A DNA stretch of 64,000 bases from Spirochaetaceae bacterium (GCA_026418115.1 JAOABY010000002.1:1-64000), one strand, 5' to 3'; positions 1 through 9,091 are shown, numbered from the stretch's first letter. Numbers and translations: made by a program. Notes: generated by a model from the sequence alone, not told the origin.

Positions 1-165
1 TATGTAAAGAGCGACTATACTCCTCTCTACAACTGGCTCAAGGGATCAACCAGCAGAAGACTCATCCTGTTCCATTCCGCTGCCTATGACTATGGCATTC
101 TTCTCATGCGCCAGTTCCCGAACAGAGTCAGTTTTGGCGATCTCCAGCCAGTCTTTGCACGGTAA
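1..165 (+). CDS. C-terminal tail of an unidentified protein (5' end outside window)
   Basis: Frame 1 is open from the first base to a TAA at 163-165 and encodes 54 residues rich in aromatic and charged amino acids (ends FGDLQPVFAR). A hairpin that looks like a terminator begins 12 bases later, which is the expected position after a gene end. I do not recognise the family. It could be a chance open frame, but the sensible codon use and the hairpin favour a real gene cut by the window edge. Confidence 0.5.
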   Translation, partial: YVKSDYTPLYNWLKGSTSRRLILFHSAAYDYGILLMRQFPNRVSFGDLQPVFAR

Positions 166-177
166 GATTGCATGAGC

Positions 178-205
178 AGCGCGCACCACCGCCCGGTGGC
201 GCGCT
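178..205 (+). terminator. Probable intrinsic terminator after the partial first gene
   Basis: GC-rich arms AGCGCGCACCACC and GGTGGCGCGCT pair around a GCCC loop, with a one-base bulge, and are followed by TTT. It lies between the partial gene and the promoter of the ROK gene. Confidence 0.5.
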
Positions 206-211
206 TTCCGA

Positions 212-248
212 TTGCCAAGTGCGCAGATGGCGTATATAGTACCTCTTG
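212..248 (+). promoter_or_regulatory. Promoter of the ROK gene, leaderless geometry
   Basis: TTGCCA (212-217), a 17-bp spacer, TATAGT (235-240), then 8 bases to the ATG at 249. No Shine-Dalgarno sequence fits between. The predicted transcription start falls on or next to the start codon. Confidence 0.6.
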
Positions 249-1484
249 ATGCTGCATGATGATCATGATGTCGTCCGCGCCCGCTTCATCAGGGAAAGAA
301 ACCAGCGTCTCATATTGAGACTGATGTTCCGGGCCGGCCTTCTGTCCCAGAGCAGAGCGGTACAGAAAACAGGCCTCAAGGCGCCGACCGTTTTCCGGAT
401 TTTTACTGAGCTGGAACAGAAAGGGCTCATTGAAGCAGCAAACGGCAGTGATGCCGGTCGGCATGGTGAAGATTCCCAGCCTGCGCGCAAGGGAAGACGG
501 CCTCTCGAGTACAGGCTCAAGGCTGATGCCGCCTATGTAGTGGGTATTGATTTCTGGGCCCGCTCCGCTGCTGCAGTGGTGCAGGATTTTGCCGGTAATC
601 AGATAGCGTCACGAAGTCTCTGTTTTTCCTCTCCTCCTTCCGCTGATGAAGCGTGTGCAATCATTGAACATCTCATTCGCGACATGGTCGAGGGGGCCGA
701 AATTGATTCGCAGCGCCTTCTGGGAATCGGAGTCGGCGCGCCTGGCTCGGTGGGTGCCTCAACAGGGGTCGTTCATTTCTATTCAAGAATTCCGGGCATG
801 ATAGAGTACCCTCTCGGTGCGCGACTTCAGGAAGCCTTTGCAGCGCCCGTCATCGTTACCAACAATGCATCCATCGCCGCCTTGGCTGAAGAACGATATG
901 GCAAGGCGCATGGAGCTGCCTCGCTGTTCTGCTTCCTGGTGCGGGCAGGTGTCGGAGGTGCCTATCTCCAGAATGGCAAACTGATTTCGGACCGAAGCCG
1001 CACGGCCTTCGAGGTAGGGCATCTCTCCATGGACCCCCATGGCAGGGAATGTTCCTGCGGGAACCGTGGCTGCCTAGAACTCTATCTCAACGAGGATGCT
1101 GCCTGTGCTGCGCTGAGTGCCCTGGCTCCCTGCCCCGACATGGAAGCACTCGATGCCCTCATCGCGCAGGGAAGCCCGCAAGTCGAGCGGCTCCTCGAGC
1201 CTCTCCTTGAAGCAGCGAGCCATGCAGTCAAGGATATCCGCAGGCTGCTGGCACCGGAAGCCATCGCGATCATCACAAGATCAAAGGCATTCTCCGAGCT
1301 CATCGTCAAGGCGGCGTCTGCCGATCTGGTGAATTCCGATGCACGATTCGGCCCTTCCGGCGCACGTCTCATTGCCTCAGAGTACAACGCCCAGCTGGCA
1401 TGCAAGGCTGCGTGCGATCTTGTGTATGAAGCTTTCTTCAGTCATGGTCTCGAACGATCGGATCAAGGAGGACGCGAACAGTGA
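249..1484 (+). CDS. ROK-family transcriptional regulator
   Basis: An N-terminal winged-helix segment (about residues 10-65) precedes a ROK domain with the motifs GIGVGAPGS, NNASIAALAEERYG, EVGHLS and the zinc-binding ECSCGNRGCLE. In ROK sugar kinases the first phosphate loop reads roughly DxGGTK; here it is GIDFWARS, so kinase activity is doubtful and a pure repressor/activator role is more likely. The start is the ATG at 249 placed just after a promoter; the ORF track begins at an upstream TTG. The stop overlaps the xth start (GTGA). The effector and targets are not identifiable. Confidence 0.85.
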   Translation: MLHDDHDVVRARFIRERNQRLILRLMFRAGLLSQSRAVQKTGLKAPTVFRIFTELEQKGLIEAANGSDAGRHGEDSQPARKGRRPLEYRLKADAAYVVGIDFWARSAAAVVQDFAGNQIASRSLCFSSPPSADEACAIIEHLIRDMVEGAEIDSQRLLGIGVGAPGSVGASTGVVHFYSRIPGMIEYPLGARLQEAFAAPVIVTNNASIAALAEERYGKAHGAASLFCFLVRAGVGGAYLQNGKLISDRSRTAFEVGHLSMDPHGRECSCGNRGCLELYLNEDAACAALSALAPCPDMEALDALIAQGSPQVERLLEPLLEAASHAVKDIRRLLAPEAIAIITRSKAFSELIVKAASADLVNSDARFGPSGARLIASEYNAQLACKAACDLVYEAFFSHGLERSDQGGREQ

Positions 1485-2263
1485 TCCGTTCATGCTCCTG
1501 GAATGTGAATGGGCTGCGAGCCGCAATGGGAAAAGGATTTCTGGACTGGGTTGCATCTACCGATGCTGACTTCATATGCCTGCAGGAAACCAAACTTCAG
1601 GAAGAGCAGCTCACGGAAGACATGCGGCATCCCCTCGGCGCTGACGGACGCAGGTATGCGAGCTTCTGGTCACATGCAAGCCGCAAGGGATATGCGGGCA
1701 CCGCGCTGTACACCCGCAGGGACCCCCTCTCGGTAACCACGCTCGGCATTCAGGAATTCGACGACGAGGGCCGCACAGTCGTCGCCGATTTTGGCGATTT
1801 CGTACTCGTGAGCGCGTATTTCCCCAACAGCCAGGAAGCCGGCGCCAGGCTTGACTACAAATTGCGCTTCTGCAATGCAATACTGGAATTCTGCGAACGC
1901 ATCCGCGCCTCCGGGCGCCATGTCATCATCGCGGGCGACTACAACATTGCCCATACACCCATCGATCTGGCCCGCCCCGAACAGAATGAGGGCAATGCAG
2001 GATATCTCCCCGAAGAACGAGCATGGATGGATACCTTTACCGGACGGGGCTATATCGATACCTTCCGCCATCTCTGCAGGGAACCTGGCCACTATACCTG
2101 GTGGAGTTATCGAGCACCAAAGGCCAGAGAGAAAAATATCGGCTGGCGTCTCGATTACCACTGTGTTGATCCGGAACTTGGCCCTGCAATCCGACAGGCG
2201 ACCATACATCCCGAGGTGCTGGGCTCCGATCATTGTCCAGTAGGACTTGTGCTCGACATCTAG
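1481..2263 (+). CDS. xth: Exodeoxyribonuclease III (AP endonuclease)
   Basis: 260 residues, normal length for the family. It hydrolyses abasic sites and 3' ends during base-excision repair in the cytoplasm. Visible catalytic motifs are WNVNG near the start, LQETK (metal-binding Glu), GDYNIAH, RLDYHCV and GSDHCPVGL (catalytic Asp-His). It starts with GTG at 1481, overlapping the ROK stop by four bases, with AAGGAGG about 10 bases upstream. Translational coupling to the ROK gene suggests co-expression. Confidence 0.95.
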   Translation: MIRSCSWNVNGLRAAMGKGFLDWVASTDADFICLQETKLQEEQLTEDMRHPLGADGRRYASFWSHASRKGYAGTALYTRRDPLSVTTLGIQEFDDEGRTVVADFGDFVLVSAYFPNSQEAGARLDYKLRFCNAILEFCERIRASGRHVIIAGDYNIAHTPIDLARPEQNEGNAGYLPEERAWMDTFTGRGYIDTFRHLCREPGHYTWWSYRAPKAREKNIGWRLDYHCVDPELGPAIRQATIHPEVLGSDHCPVGLVLDI

Positions 2264-2285
2264 CTTGCTGCAAGGAGGCATCCGC

Positions 2286-2840
2286 ATGCGCATCCGCTAT
2301 AATGCACCAGTTACGCTCACCATGGCCCTGCTGTCGGCACTTGTGCTCCTGGCAGGTCAGTTCCTGTCACAGAATTTTGTGGTGCGCTACTTCTCGACAC
2401 CTGCTCCCTTCAATTCCAGAGCACTGCTTGATTACCTCAAGCTATTCACGCATTTGCTGGGCCATGCCAACATCCAGCACTACATTGCCAACTTCACCAT
2501 GATTCTGCTGCTCGGCCCGATACTCGAGGCGGTATATGGCAGCGGCTTCATACTTTTGAGCGTGCTCCTGACCGCGCTTGCCACTGGTCTGGCGAATGTC
2601 CTGCTGTTCCCCAACGTAATACTGCTGGGAGCTTCCGGCGTGGTATTCATGATGATCGTGCTCTCATCCATCACCAATTTCCAGAAGGGAGAGGTACCGC
2701 TTACCTTCATACTGGTGATGATCGTCTATCTTGGAGGACAGGTCTGGGATGCACTGACCAAAGTAGACAATATCTCGCAGTTCTCGCACATCATCGGCGG
2801 ACTGGTCGGCAGCATACTCGGTTTTTTCCGCAAGAAATGA
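2286..2840 (+). CDS. Rhomboid-family intramembrane serine protease
   Basis: A 184-residue membrane protein with about six hydrophobic segments. Rhomboid landmarks are present: HANIQHYIAN in the second helix region, the serine motif LGASG, and a histidine in SQFSHIIGG of the last helix, giving a plausible Ser-His dyad. The start is the ATG at 2286 with AAGGAGG 7 bases upstream, not the ORF-track start at 2247. It sits between xth and kbl with short spacers, so it belongs to the same operon. Substrate unknown. Confidence 0.8.
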   Translation: MRIRYNAPVTLTMALLSALVLLAGQFLSQNFVVRYFSTPAPFNSRALLDYLKLFTHLLGHANIQHYIANFTMILLLGPILEAVYGSGFILLSVLLTALATGLANVLLFPNVILLGASGVVFMMIVLSSITNFQKGEVPLTFILVMIVYLGGQVWDALTKVDNISQFSHIIGGLVGSILGFFRKK

Positions 2841-2852
2841 GGAGGTTTTTAC

Positions 2853-4088
2853 ATGTACGGACGCATCAGGGAAGAATTGGCCGCGAAACTCGAGTCGATC
2901 AGGAATGATGGGCTCTACAAGCATGAGCGTGTCATCGTGACACCACAGGGAGCTGCCATTCGCGTCGCTGACGGCAAGGAGGTGCTGAATTTCTGTGCCA
3001 ACAACTATCTTGGCCTCGCGAACGACGAAAGGATCCGGAAGGCGGCAATCCGTGCAATGGAAGCATACGGCTACGGGCTGTCTTCGGTTCGGTTCATCTG
3101 CGGCACACAGTCCCAGCACAAGGATCTGGAGCGTGCAGTGGCCGATTTCCTCGGCATGGAGGATGCCATTCTCTTTTCTTCATGCTTTGACGCAAACGGT
3201 GCCGTCTTCGAGCCGCTGCTCGATGAAGACTGCGCCATCATCACCGACAGCCTCAACCACGCCTCGATCATCGATGGCGTGAGGCTCTGCAAGGCGCAGC
3301 GCTGGATCTACAAGCATGCCGACATGCGTGATGTTGAGGAAGTGGATCCCGAAACCGGCAAGGCACTCAAGGGACTGGAACGCTGTCTCAAGGAAAGCCA
3401 GCATTGCCGCATCAGGATGATCGCTACCGACGGTGTATTTTCCATGGATGGCGATATTGCGGACCTCCAGGCTATCTGCGACCTGGCAGAAAAGTATGAT
3501 GCCCTGGTCATGGTGGATGATTCGCACGCGACCGGATTCATGGGAGCCCATGGCAGAGGAACCTGGGAACACTGCGGAGTGGCAGGACGTGTAGATATTA
3601 TCACGACAACCTTCGGCAAGGCGCTGGGAGGAGCATCGGGAGGCGTGATCGCCTCGCGCAGGGAGATCGTCGAATACCTGAGACAGAAGGCACGTCCCTA
3701 TCTCTTCTCGAATACGCTTGCGCCCTCGATTGTTGGTGGTACGCTGCAGGCACTCGCGCTTCTCAACGAGTCCACAGAGCTGCGAGACAGGCTCGAATCG
3801 AACACGATTCGCTTCCGCCGTGCCATGACAGCTGCCGGCTTTGATATCAGACCCGGTGTGCATCCCATATGCCCGGTCATGCTGTATGATGAGAAGCTGG
3901 CGCACCTCATGGCAGACCGGCTTCTGGAAGAAGGCATCTATGTGATCGGCTTCTCATTCCCGGTAGTGCCACGCGGCAAGGCACGCATTCGTGTCCAGAT
4001 TTCGGCAGCGCATACCGAAGAGCAGATCGACAGGGCAGTCGCTGCGTTCACCAAGGTTGGCAGGGAACTGGGCGTGCTCCATTCGTAA
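2853..4088 (+). CDS. kbl: Glycine C-acetyltransferase (2-amino-3-ketobutyrate CoA ligase)
   Basis: 411 residues, alpha-oxoamine synthase family (fold type I PLP enzyme). It interconverts glycine plus acetyl-CoA and 2-amino-3-ketobutyrate. Visible motifs are NNYLGLA, the dinucleotide-like [24 protein letters not shown] and the PLP lysine in [13 protein letters not shown]. There is a small insertion around [10 protein letters not shown] compared with E. coli Kbl. AGGAGG precedes the ATG. No threonine dehydrogenase neighbours it, so a related 2-amino-3-oxo acid synthase activity cannot be excluded. Confidence 0.9.
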   Translation: MYGRIREELAAKLESIRNDGLYKHERVIVTPQGAAIRVADGKEVLNFCANNYLGLANDERIRKAAIRAMEAYGYGLSSVRFICGTQSQHKDLERAVADFLGMEDAILFSSCFDANGAVFEPLLDEDCAIITDSLNHASIIDGVRLCKAQRWIYKHADMRDVEEVDPETGKALKGLERCLKESQHCRIRMIATDGVFSMDGDIADLQAICDLAEKYDALVMVDDSHATGFMGAHGRGTWEHCGVAGRVDIITTTFGKALGGASGGVIASRREIVEYLRQKARPYLFSNTLAPSIVGGTLQALALLNESTELRDRLESNTIRFRRAMTAAGFDIRPGVHPICPVMLYDEKLAHLMADRLLEEGIYVIGFSFPVVPRGKARIRVQISAAHTEEQIDRAVAAFTKVGRELGVLHS

Positions 4089-4110
4089 GCCGACAAAGCC
4101 CACTGCAGCA

Positions 4111-4157
4111 GGGCTGGCTGCCTGCAGCTAATGAGCGGTGCTCTGCAGGGCCAGCCC
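4111..4157 (+). terminator. Strong stem-loop after kbl
   Basis: Arms GGGCTGG...CTGCAG and CTGCAGG...CCAGCCC form a stem of about 14 bp with a small internal bulge. There is no long T-run directly after it, so termination is likely but not certain. Confidence 0.5.
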
Positions 4158-4162
4158 GGCTC

Positions 4163-4191
4163 TTTACCCGAATGCATTATTTTGCTATTTT
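4163..4191 (+). promoter_or_regulatory. Candidate promoter of fmdB
   Basis: TTTACC (4163-4168), 17 bp, TATTTT (4186-4191). It leaves a leader of about 40 nt containing the GAGGGG ribosome binding site. Confidence 0.4.
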
Positions 4192-4238
4192 ATGCAATAC
4201 AGCGCAAACACTTGAGAACTCAACGAGGGGTGAGTACC

Positions 4239-4526
4239 ATGCCTACCTACGAATATGAGTGCCGAACCTGCAGCCACACCTTCGAAGCATTTCAGGCCAT
4301 CAGTGAGGAGCCAATCAAGGTATGTCCCGAATGTGGCGGTCCTGTGAAAAGGCTCATCGGTGGTGGTACCGGCATCATTTTCAAAGGTTCCGGATTCTAC
4401 ATCACCGATTCCAAAAAGGCATCCTCTGCCACCACTTCGGGTACCAAAACAGCCCGGAGCGAACCAGCCGGCTGCAGCACCTGCGCTGCCTCCGACAGCT
4501 GCGCGACAAAAGCGGAAAGCGCCTGA
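4239..4526 (+). CDS. FmdB-family zinc-ribbon protein
   Basis: 95 residues beginning MPTYEYECRTC with two CxxC knuckles (CRTC and CPEC), the FmdB/CxxC_CxxC_SSSS signature, and a Ser/Thr/Ala-rich tail that ends with more cysteines (CSTCAASDSC). The role of this family is unclear; it is often called a regulatory protein. The start at 4239 is set by the conserved MPTYEY sequence and the upstream GAGGGG. The ORF track adds 36 unlikely residues. Confidence 0.85.
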   Translation: MPTYEYECRTCSHTFEAFQAISEEPIKVCPECGGPVKRLIGGGTGIIFKGSGFYITDSKKASSATTSGTKTARSEPAGCSTCAASDSCATKAESA

Positions 4527-4562
4527 GCGGCATGCGCCATCAAGGCTACAAGGATCGATAGT

Positions 4563-5459
4563 CTATTCTCGAGTGGATGGCGCGAGCTCCAGCTCCATGC
4601 CGAGTTCGCGCCGTACTTCTTCCAGAGAAATGGTCAGCAGCGCAGGATCCGAAATAAGCCTGTTGAACACTGCCGCTGCTTTCGCAAAGTAGAAACCGTC
4701 AGCTATCCGCTCATCAATTGACACCCGGAAATCCATGTATCTCTGACGTATGGGGTTGGGGCCATGCCTGACCTCCTTGGCATGCAGCTTGCCGAGAACG
4801 ATGAACATGCCACAGGTTCCCCATTCATAGAGGTGGTGGAATGGGGCATCAAGTCCCAGTGATCCAAGATTGGCAAAATACGCGGTAGAGTACATCGGAT
4901 CCATGCGGAGCAGGCTCCAGGGAGCGAGATTCAGCGTATCGAGCAGGCGGTAGACTCCCATCAGCAATGCCTTGCCGCCAGGAATGTGGTGAAAAATGCT
5001 CACAAAACGCTCGCCGTCACCTTCTCCATGAGCTCTCGCATTCCGGATACACTCCTGCGTCTTTCTGCAGACAGTATCGAGGTCATCGTGGGGATCGAGG
5101 AATACCTTCGCATTGACCTCGGGAGCATCGACCTCGAATTTCTGCTTTACAATGAAGGCAAAGGCGATATGGTTTCTATCATAGAACGCGCGCCGGTGAA
5201 TGAAGCGGTTCAGCCGCGGCAGCAGCGCGACCGTTCTGAGTGCGGCAGCAAGAATGAGACCGAACAGGGTCAGCTCTTCTGCCAGTTCCGGATGGCTGTT
5301 TTTCCTCAACCTGATAAAAGCCAGAGCGTTCTCGAGATTGATCTCCTTGTTGTAGTAGACCGCTGATTCATTCCGGCCTCGCATGAGGTAGGGCATCATT
5401 GCGTTGAGCGCATGGAGACCCCGTACTCTGCGGCCATCGCATCGATCGAAGAAAAGCAT
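4563..5459 (-). CDS. Stand-alone CAT/E2-like acyltransferase with altered catalytic motif
   Basis: 298 residues from the ATG at 5459. It resembles the catalytic domain of 2-oxoacid dehydrogenase acyltransferases and chloramphenicol acetyltransferase, without lipoyl or E3-binding domains. Near the C-terminus the usual SxDHRxxDG reads SIDERIADG, so the catalytic histidine appears to be glutamate. The protein could be inactive as an acetyltransferase or use different chemistry. It is convergent with fmdB. Start chosen because a good promoter lies 6 nt upstream and the ORF-track extension (46 residues) has no support. Confidence 0.65.
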   Translation of the reverse strand: MLFFDRCDGRRVRGLHALNAMMPYLMRGRNESAVYYNKEINLENALAFIRLRKNSHPELAEELTLFGLILAAALRTVALLPRLNRFIHRRAFYDRNHIAFAFIVKQKFEVDAPEVNAKVFLDPHDDLDTVCRKTQECIRNARAHGEGDGERFVSIFHHIPGGKALLMGVYRLLDTLNLAPWSLLRMDPMYSTAYFANLGSLGLDAPFHHLYEWGTCGMFIVLGKLHAKEVRHGPNPIRQRYMDFRVSIDERIADGFYFAKAAAVFNRLISDPALLTISLEEVRRELGMELELAPSTRE

Positions 5460-5494
5460 GCGCGTACTATACCGGTATGAGGTTTTTTGGTAAA
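5460..5494 (-). promoter_or_regulatory. Promoter of the E2-like gene, leaderless geometry
   Basis: On the minus strand TTTACC (5494-5489), 17 bp, TATAGT (5471-5466), then six bases and ATG at 5459. No ribosome binding site is present. Confidence 0.6.
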
Positions 5495-5571
5495 CAGTTG
5501 TTTGCAGCTGCCTGGCATCGGCTGATAGCCAGGCAGCGTCCGGAAAGGCGAAGGGAAACCGGCCGGCTGTG

Positions 5572-5919
5572 TCAGGCTTCTGTGACGATGACAGCAAGAA
5601 ATTTCAGAGGAATCTGCTCTCTGTTGATGATGGAGTGCTGGGCACCGCCTCCCGTAATCACGACATCACCGGGGCCAACCTCGGTCATGCTGTCGCCTTC
5701 ATCCACCAGTCCTCTGCCTTCAAGAATCCAGTAGTATTCTGTCTCTGCTTCATGGCGGTGAGGTCCTATGCCTGCTCCCGGGGGAATCGTGATCTCGGTC
5801 ACGAGTCGTACATGAGGACAGAGAGCATCTGGCGGTACCGATGCGACCGTGCAGATGCCCGGTCCTCCCCTCATGTGTTCCCTCTGCTCGAATACCCGTT
5901 GCTCTGCCTTGAGTATCAT
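5572..5919 (-). CDS. Single-domain cupin protein
   Basis: 115 residues forming one cupin domain. Motif 1 is GIGPHRHEAETEYYWILEG (two His and Glu as metal ligands) and motif 2 is GDVVITGGGAQHSIIN. Likely a small metal-dependent enzyme or binding protein; substrate unknown. It overlaps the racemase stop by four bases (ATGA), so the two are translationally coupled. Confidence 0.8.
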   Translation of the reverse strand: MILKAEQRVFEQREHMRGGPGICTVASVPPDALCPHVRLVTEITIPPGAGIGPHRHEAETEYYWILEGRGLVDEGDSMTEVGPGDVVITGGGAQHSIINREQIPLKFLAVIVTEA

Positions 5920-6629
5920 GGTCTGGCTCCTCTCCTCGCCTCGCGGATCAATCCCAGGGCGAGTCCTTCCATCGGATCGATAAAGGGTACCTCTACATCA
6001 GACTGGGTCAGCACGAGCGGCACTTCGGTACAACCTGCAATGATGCACTGTGCGCCTTGCGCAACGAGGTGTCGTGCGGCCGTGCGCAAGGCTTCCCTGG
6101 GACCTTCTCCAGTGTTGCCTGCCTTGATGCCTTCCTTGCCGTAAATGGCTTCCATGACCAGTGATTCGTGCAGGTGCCAGTCGGGCCAGAGAACCTCGAA
6201 AGCCGGCAGATGTTGCTCAAACAATGCAGTATGCCGGGTCCCCATGGTCCCCAGAATCCCGATTGTGCGGATGTTGCTGTACTGAGTCTCCAGCGTGCGG
6301 GCCAGTTCTTCAAAGGCCGAGAGGAAACGGAGTCGGGTATGTTGCCGCAGCGCTGGAAGAAAGGCGTGGGCGGTCATGCAGGGGATTCCAGCGATATCGG
6401 CGCCTGCAGCCATGAGGCGCCTGGCACTGGCGAGCATGGCCGGCAAGGGGTCGGTACCCTTTCCCAGAAGCCACGCAGTCCTGTCGGGGATCGAGGGATC
6501 GGACTCCACGATGACATGCAGATGTTCCTGATCTGTGGGGGCATGGTCCAGCTTCACGAGCCTGCTGAAGAACCATGCAGTAGCATCAGGCCCCATGCCT
6601 CCCAGAATGCCAATAACTCCTGTAGACAT
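5916..6629 (-). CDS. Aspartate/glutamate racemase family protein
   Basis: 237 residues with the N-terminal GILGGMGPDATAWF signature and the two catalytic-cysteine motifs, GIPCMTAH (usually PCNTAH) and IAGCTEVPL. It probably racemises an acidic amino acid in the cytoplasm. It is divergent from a dicarboxylate/amino-acid symporter, which fits an acidic amino acid substrate. A promoter ends six bases before the ATG. Hydantoin racemase or maleate isomerase relatives are less likely alternatives. Confidence 0.85.
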   Translation of the reverse strand: MSTGVIGILGGMGPDATAWFFSRLVKLDHAPTDQEHLHVIVESDPSIPDRTAWLLGKGTDPLPAMLASARRLMAAGADIAGIPCMTAHAFLPALRQHTRLRFLSAFEELARTLETQYSNIRTIGILGTMGTRHTALFEQHLPAFEVLWPDWHLHESLVMEAIYGKEGIKAGNTGEGPREALRTAARHLVAQGAQCIIAGCTEVPLVLTQSDVEVPFIDPMEGLALGLIREARRGARP

Positions 6630-6664
6630 GCTCTAACTATGACTTCGGTTTGCCAATCTGTCAA
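6630..6664 (-). promoter_or_regulatory. Promoter of the racemase-cupin operon, leaderless geometry
   Basis: TTGACA (6664-6659), 17 bp, CATAGT (6641-6636), six bases, ATG at 6629. The spacer contains the sequence TTGGCAAAC (read on the minus strand). Confidence 0.6.
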
Positions 6665-6723
6665 ATATCATCTTGCACATAAGGCAAACATCGTGCATCA
6701 TGTAAAAAGTTGCGTTGGCAAAC
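6648..6723. promoter_or_regulatory. Cluster of three GGCAAAC boxes between divergent genes
   Basis: GTTTGCCAA at 6648-6656 and its exact inverse TTGGCAAAC at 6715-6723 flank a third GGCAAAC at 6683-6689. The first lies between -35 and -10 of the racemase promoter. The second lies in the spacer of a possible symporter promoter (TTGCAC 6673-6678, CATCAT 6696-6701). This looks like an operator set for a shared regulator. Confidence 0.45.
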
Positions 6724-6754
6724 GCATAACCAACATGGTCAAGGAGGCTTTGCC

Positions 6755-8065
6755 ATGGCTGCTGAAAAGAGGCGAGGTGCCCTGGATTGGTATTTCAAGA
6801 CCAATCTGCTGGCACGCATTCTGATCGGTCTCGTGCTGGGCGCGATCGTGGGCATTATTCTGGGGTTCTTCCCCTCTGCGGTGAAACCGTTCGTCGATAA
6901 TTCAAAATTCTTCGGCGACCTTTTCATCAGGCTGCTCAAGATGATCGTTGTGCCGGTGATCCTGTTCTCTCTGATTTCGGGTGCCGCAAGCATCGCTCCT
7001 TCAAGGCTCGGAAAAGTCGGCGTCAAGGTCATGGTCTACTATCTGCTCACCAGCGCGTTCGCTGTGCTGATAGGCCTGATATTCGCGAACATTTTCCAGC
7101 CGGGCGCAGGATTCAACGTGGTGGGTGACGCGGCAGTGAAAGGAAAGGAAGCGGCAGCGCCGACCATTCTCCAGATCCTGTTGAACATCGTGCCGACGAA
7201 CCCCTTCGAGTCCATCATGAAGGGCGATGTGCTGCCGATCATCTTCTTCGCAGTGGTGTTCGGTATCGGAATTTCCTATGTGAAGGATTCGAAGCAGCAG
7301 GCGCTCGCAAAGGCAGGAACCACCCTGCTTGATGCCACCAACGCTGCAGCAGAGGCGATGTACAAGGTTGTCAGCGGCATCATGCAGTATGCCCCCATTG
7401 GTGTCTTCGTGCTCATTGCCCAGGTATTCGCGCAGCAGGGACCCAAGGCGATCGGCCCCCTCCTCATGGTTACCCTGGCGACGTATCTTGCGCTCATCGT
7501 GCACGCGGTCGGCGTATATGGAGGTCTCCTGTCTGTCTTCAGGCTTGGATTCTTCAAATTCCTGAAGGGCGCAAACGAGGCGATGATCACTGCGTTCGTC
7601 ACCCGCTCATCGAGCGGTACGCTGCCCGTAACCATGCGCTGCAGTGAGGAGAATCTCGGCATCCCCCGCTCGATCAGCTCCTTTACGCTGCCGCTCGGTG
7701 CCACCATCAATATGGATGGTACTGCCATCTATCTCGGCGTGTGCGCAATGTTCATCGGCTATGCGACCAATCAGCCGCTGACCATTAACCAGCAGCTCAC
7801 GGTCATCATCACGGCGACGCTGGCAAGCATCGGCACGGCAGGCGTGCCTGGAGCGGGCGCCATCATGCTGCTCATGGTGCTTGAATCGATCGGTCTCAAG
7901 GTGGCTGAAGGTTCCGCAGTTGCTGCAGCGTATGCCATGATTCTCGGTATCGATGCACTGCTCGACATGGGCCGCACCTGCATCAACGTTACTGGCGACA
8001 TGGCCGGTTCCGCGATTGTGGCCAAGTCCGAAGGCGAGCTTGATATGGCCAAGTGGAAGAAGTAA
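6755..8065 (+). CDS. Dicarboxylate/amino acid:cation symporter (DAACS/SLC1 family)
   Basis: 436 residues, polytopic inner-membrane protein. The family signature is present: serine-rich hairpin [11 protein letters not shown], the NMDGTAIY motif, [13 protein letters not shown] and the [12 protein letters not shown] segment that binds the substrate carboxylate and amino group. It likely imports glutamate, aspartate or C4-dicarboxylates with Na+ or H+. Start ATG at 6755 with AAGGAGG upstream; the ORF track starts 15 codons earlier. Divergent from an acidic amino acid racemase, suggesting a joint role. Confidence 0.92.
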   Translation: MAAEKRRGALDWYFKTNLLARILIGLVLGAIVGIILGFFPSAVKPFVDNSKFFGDLFIRLLKMIVVPVILFSLISGAASIAPSRLGKVGVKVMVYYLLTSAFAVLIGLIFANIFQPGAGFNVVGDAAVKGKEAAAPTILQILLNIVPTNPFESIMKGDVLPIIFFAVVFGIGISYVKDSKQQALAKAGTTLLDATNAAAEAMYKVVSGIMQYAPIGVFVLIAQVFAQQGPKAIGPLLMVTLATYLALIVHAVGVYGGLLSVFRLGFFKFLKGANEAMITAFVTRSSSGTLPVTMRCSEENLGIPRSISSFTLPLGATINMDGTAIYLGVCAMFIGYATNQPLTINQQLTVIITATLASIGTAGVPGAGAIMLLMVLESIGLKVAEGSAVAAAYAMILGIDALLDMGRTCINVTGDMAGSAIVAKSEGELDMAKWKK

Positions 8066-8115
8066 AAGCTCCATAAGGGCATTCTGACGAGCCTGCGCCC
8101 GTCGCATTGATGCAG

Positions 8116-8151
8116 AAAAGCCGCTGTGCCGCGCCGGCATGGCGGCTTTTT
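8116..8151. terminator. Bidirectional terminator between convergent genes
   Basis: Arms AAAAGCCGC...TGCCG and CGGCA...GCGGCTTTT form a stem of about 16 bp with two mismatches and a CGC loop. The A-run and T-run on either side serve both the symporter (+) and the PfkB kinase (-). Confidence 0.8.
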
Positions 8152-8161
8152 CATATCAGGT

Positions 8162-9091
8162 TCATGCAAACAGAGAGCCGGGCTTGAGCACGGCTGCATT
8201 GAGCGCACCCAATCTGGTACCCTCAAGCACTGCTTCCTGAAGGGATTTCCCACGTTCCAGCATACGGGCAAGGCCTGCTCCAAATGCATCGCCGGAGCCT
8301 ATGGGATTCAGTGTCCTTGCGTGCACAAAGACTTCCTGTTCGCGCAGCGTGGTGCCGTCCCAATAGAGTGTGGGTCGTGTTCCGCGAGTCACGACAAGCC
8401 AGGAACCATAGCTCGTGTAGAAATGGCTGCCTGCTTCTGCAACAAGTGCGCGGGCGCGCGATTCCTCGCTCAGTGAGTCATAGGGTATGCCCAAGGTCTG
8501 GGCCAGTTCTTCAAGATTGGGTTTGACGCAGACAGGTTTGTATGCGAGGCATGCAAGAAGATCGTGCCGTTTGAGGTCCAGGTACAGGTGTTTGCCTGCC
8601 TGCGCGGCAAGTCGTGCGAGGGTGGCCATTGCAGCGGGAGGGTAGCCCTGCGCTACGGTTCCAGAGAGGAGAACTGTCGTGACCTGAGGCAGAATTTCCC
8701 TGTAGCGGTCTAGCAATCGTGCAAAGGTACTATCGTCCACGGGCAGAGACTCCTCTACCAGCTCGGTAGCCTGCTCCATGCTTTCTTCCACCAGTGTGGT
8801 ACAGAACCTGATGGGCGAGTGAGAGTCTACCCATGCGACTTCGAGATGATCCTCTTTGCACAGGGAGAGAAACCACTCCCTGGTCGGACCGCCAAGATGC
8901 GTGAGATGCAGCGCTCTTTCGCCGAGCTGGGTGAGCACTCTGCTGGCACAGATACCCTTGCCTGCCGCATCGATGCGCCAGTGTGAGGTGCGATTGACTT
9001 CCCCTCGCCTGATGCGTTCATACACCAGTGTCTTCTGGAGAACAGGATTCAGGCAGACACACAGGAAAACAGGTTCAGATGAGGTGGCCAT
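8162..9091 (-). CDS. PfkB-family sugar-phosphate kinase (1-phosphofructokinase/LacC-like)
   Basis: 309 residues. The PfkB fold is indicated by LNPVLQKTL at the N-terminus, DAAGKGICASRVL (the GKG substrate loop of the 1-PFK/LacC branch) and the ATP/anion-hole motif LNPIGSGDAFGAGLA with catalytic Asp. It probably phosphorylates fructose-1-phosphate or tagatose-6-phosphate, but no PTS or sugar gene is beside it. No ribosome binding site is seen; a weak promoter (TCGGCA, 17 bp, TAGATT) ends six bases before the ATG. Confidence 0.75.
   Translation of the reverse strand: MATSSEPVFLCVCLNPVLQKTLVYERIRRGEVNRTSHWRIDAAGKGICASRVLTQLGERALHLTHLGGPTREWFLSLCKEDHLEVAWVDSHSPIRFCTTLVEESMEQATELVEESLPVDDSTFARLLDRYREILPQVTTVLLSGTVAQGYPPAAMATLARLAAQAGKHLYLDLKRHDLLACLAYKPVCVKPNLEELAQTLGIPYDSLSEESRARALVAEAGSHFYTSYGSWLVVTRGTRPTLYWDGTTLREQEVFVHARTLNPIGSGDAFGAGLARMLERGKSLQEAVLEGTRLGALNAAVLKPGSLFA

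Noticed and set aside
90-464. Minus-strand ORF overlapping the start of the ROK gene
   Set aside because: It crosses a terminator hairpin and a promoter and lies antisense to the conserved helix-turn-helix region.
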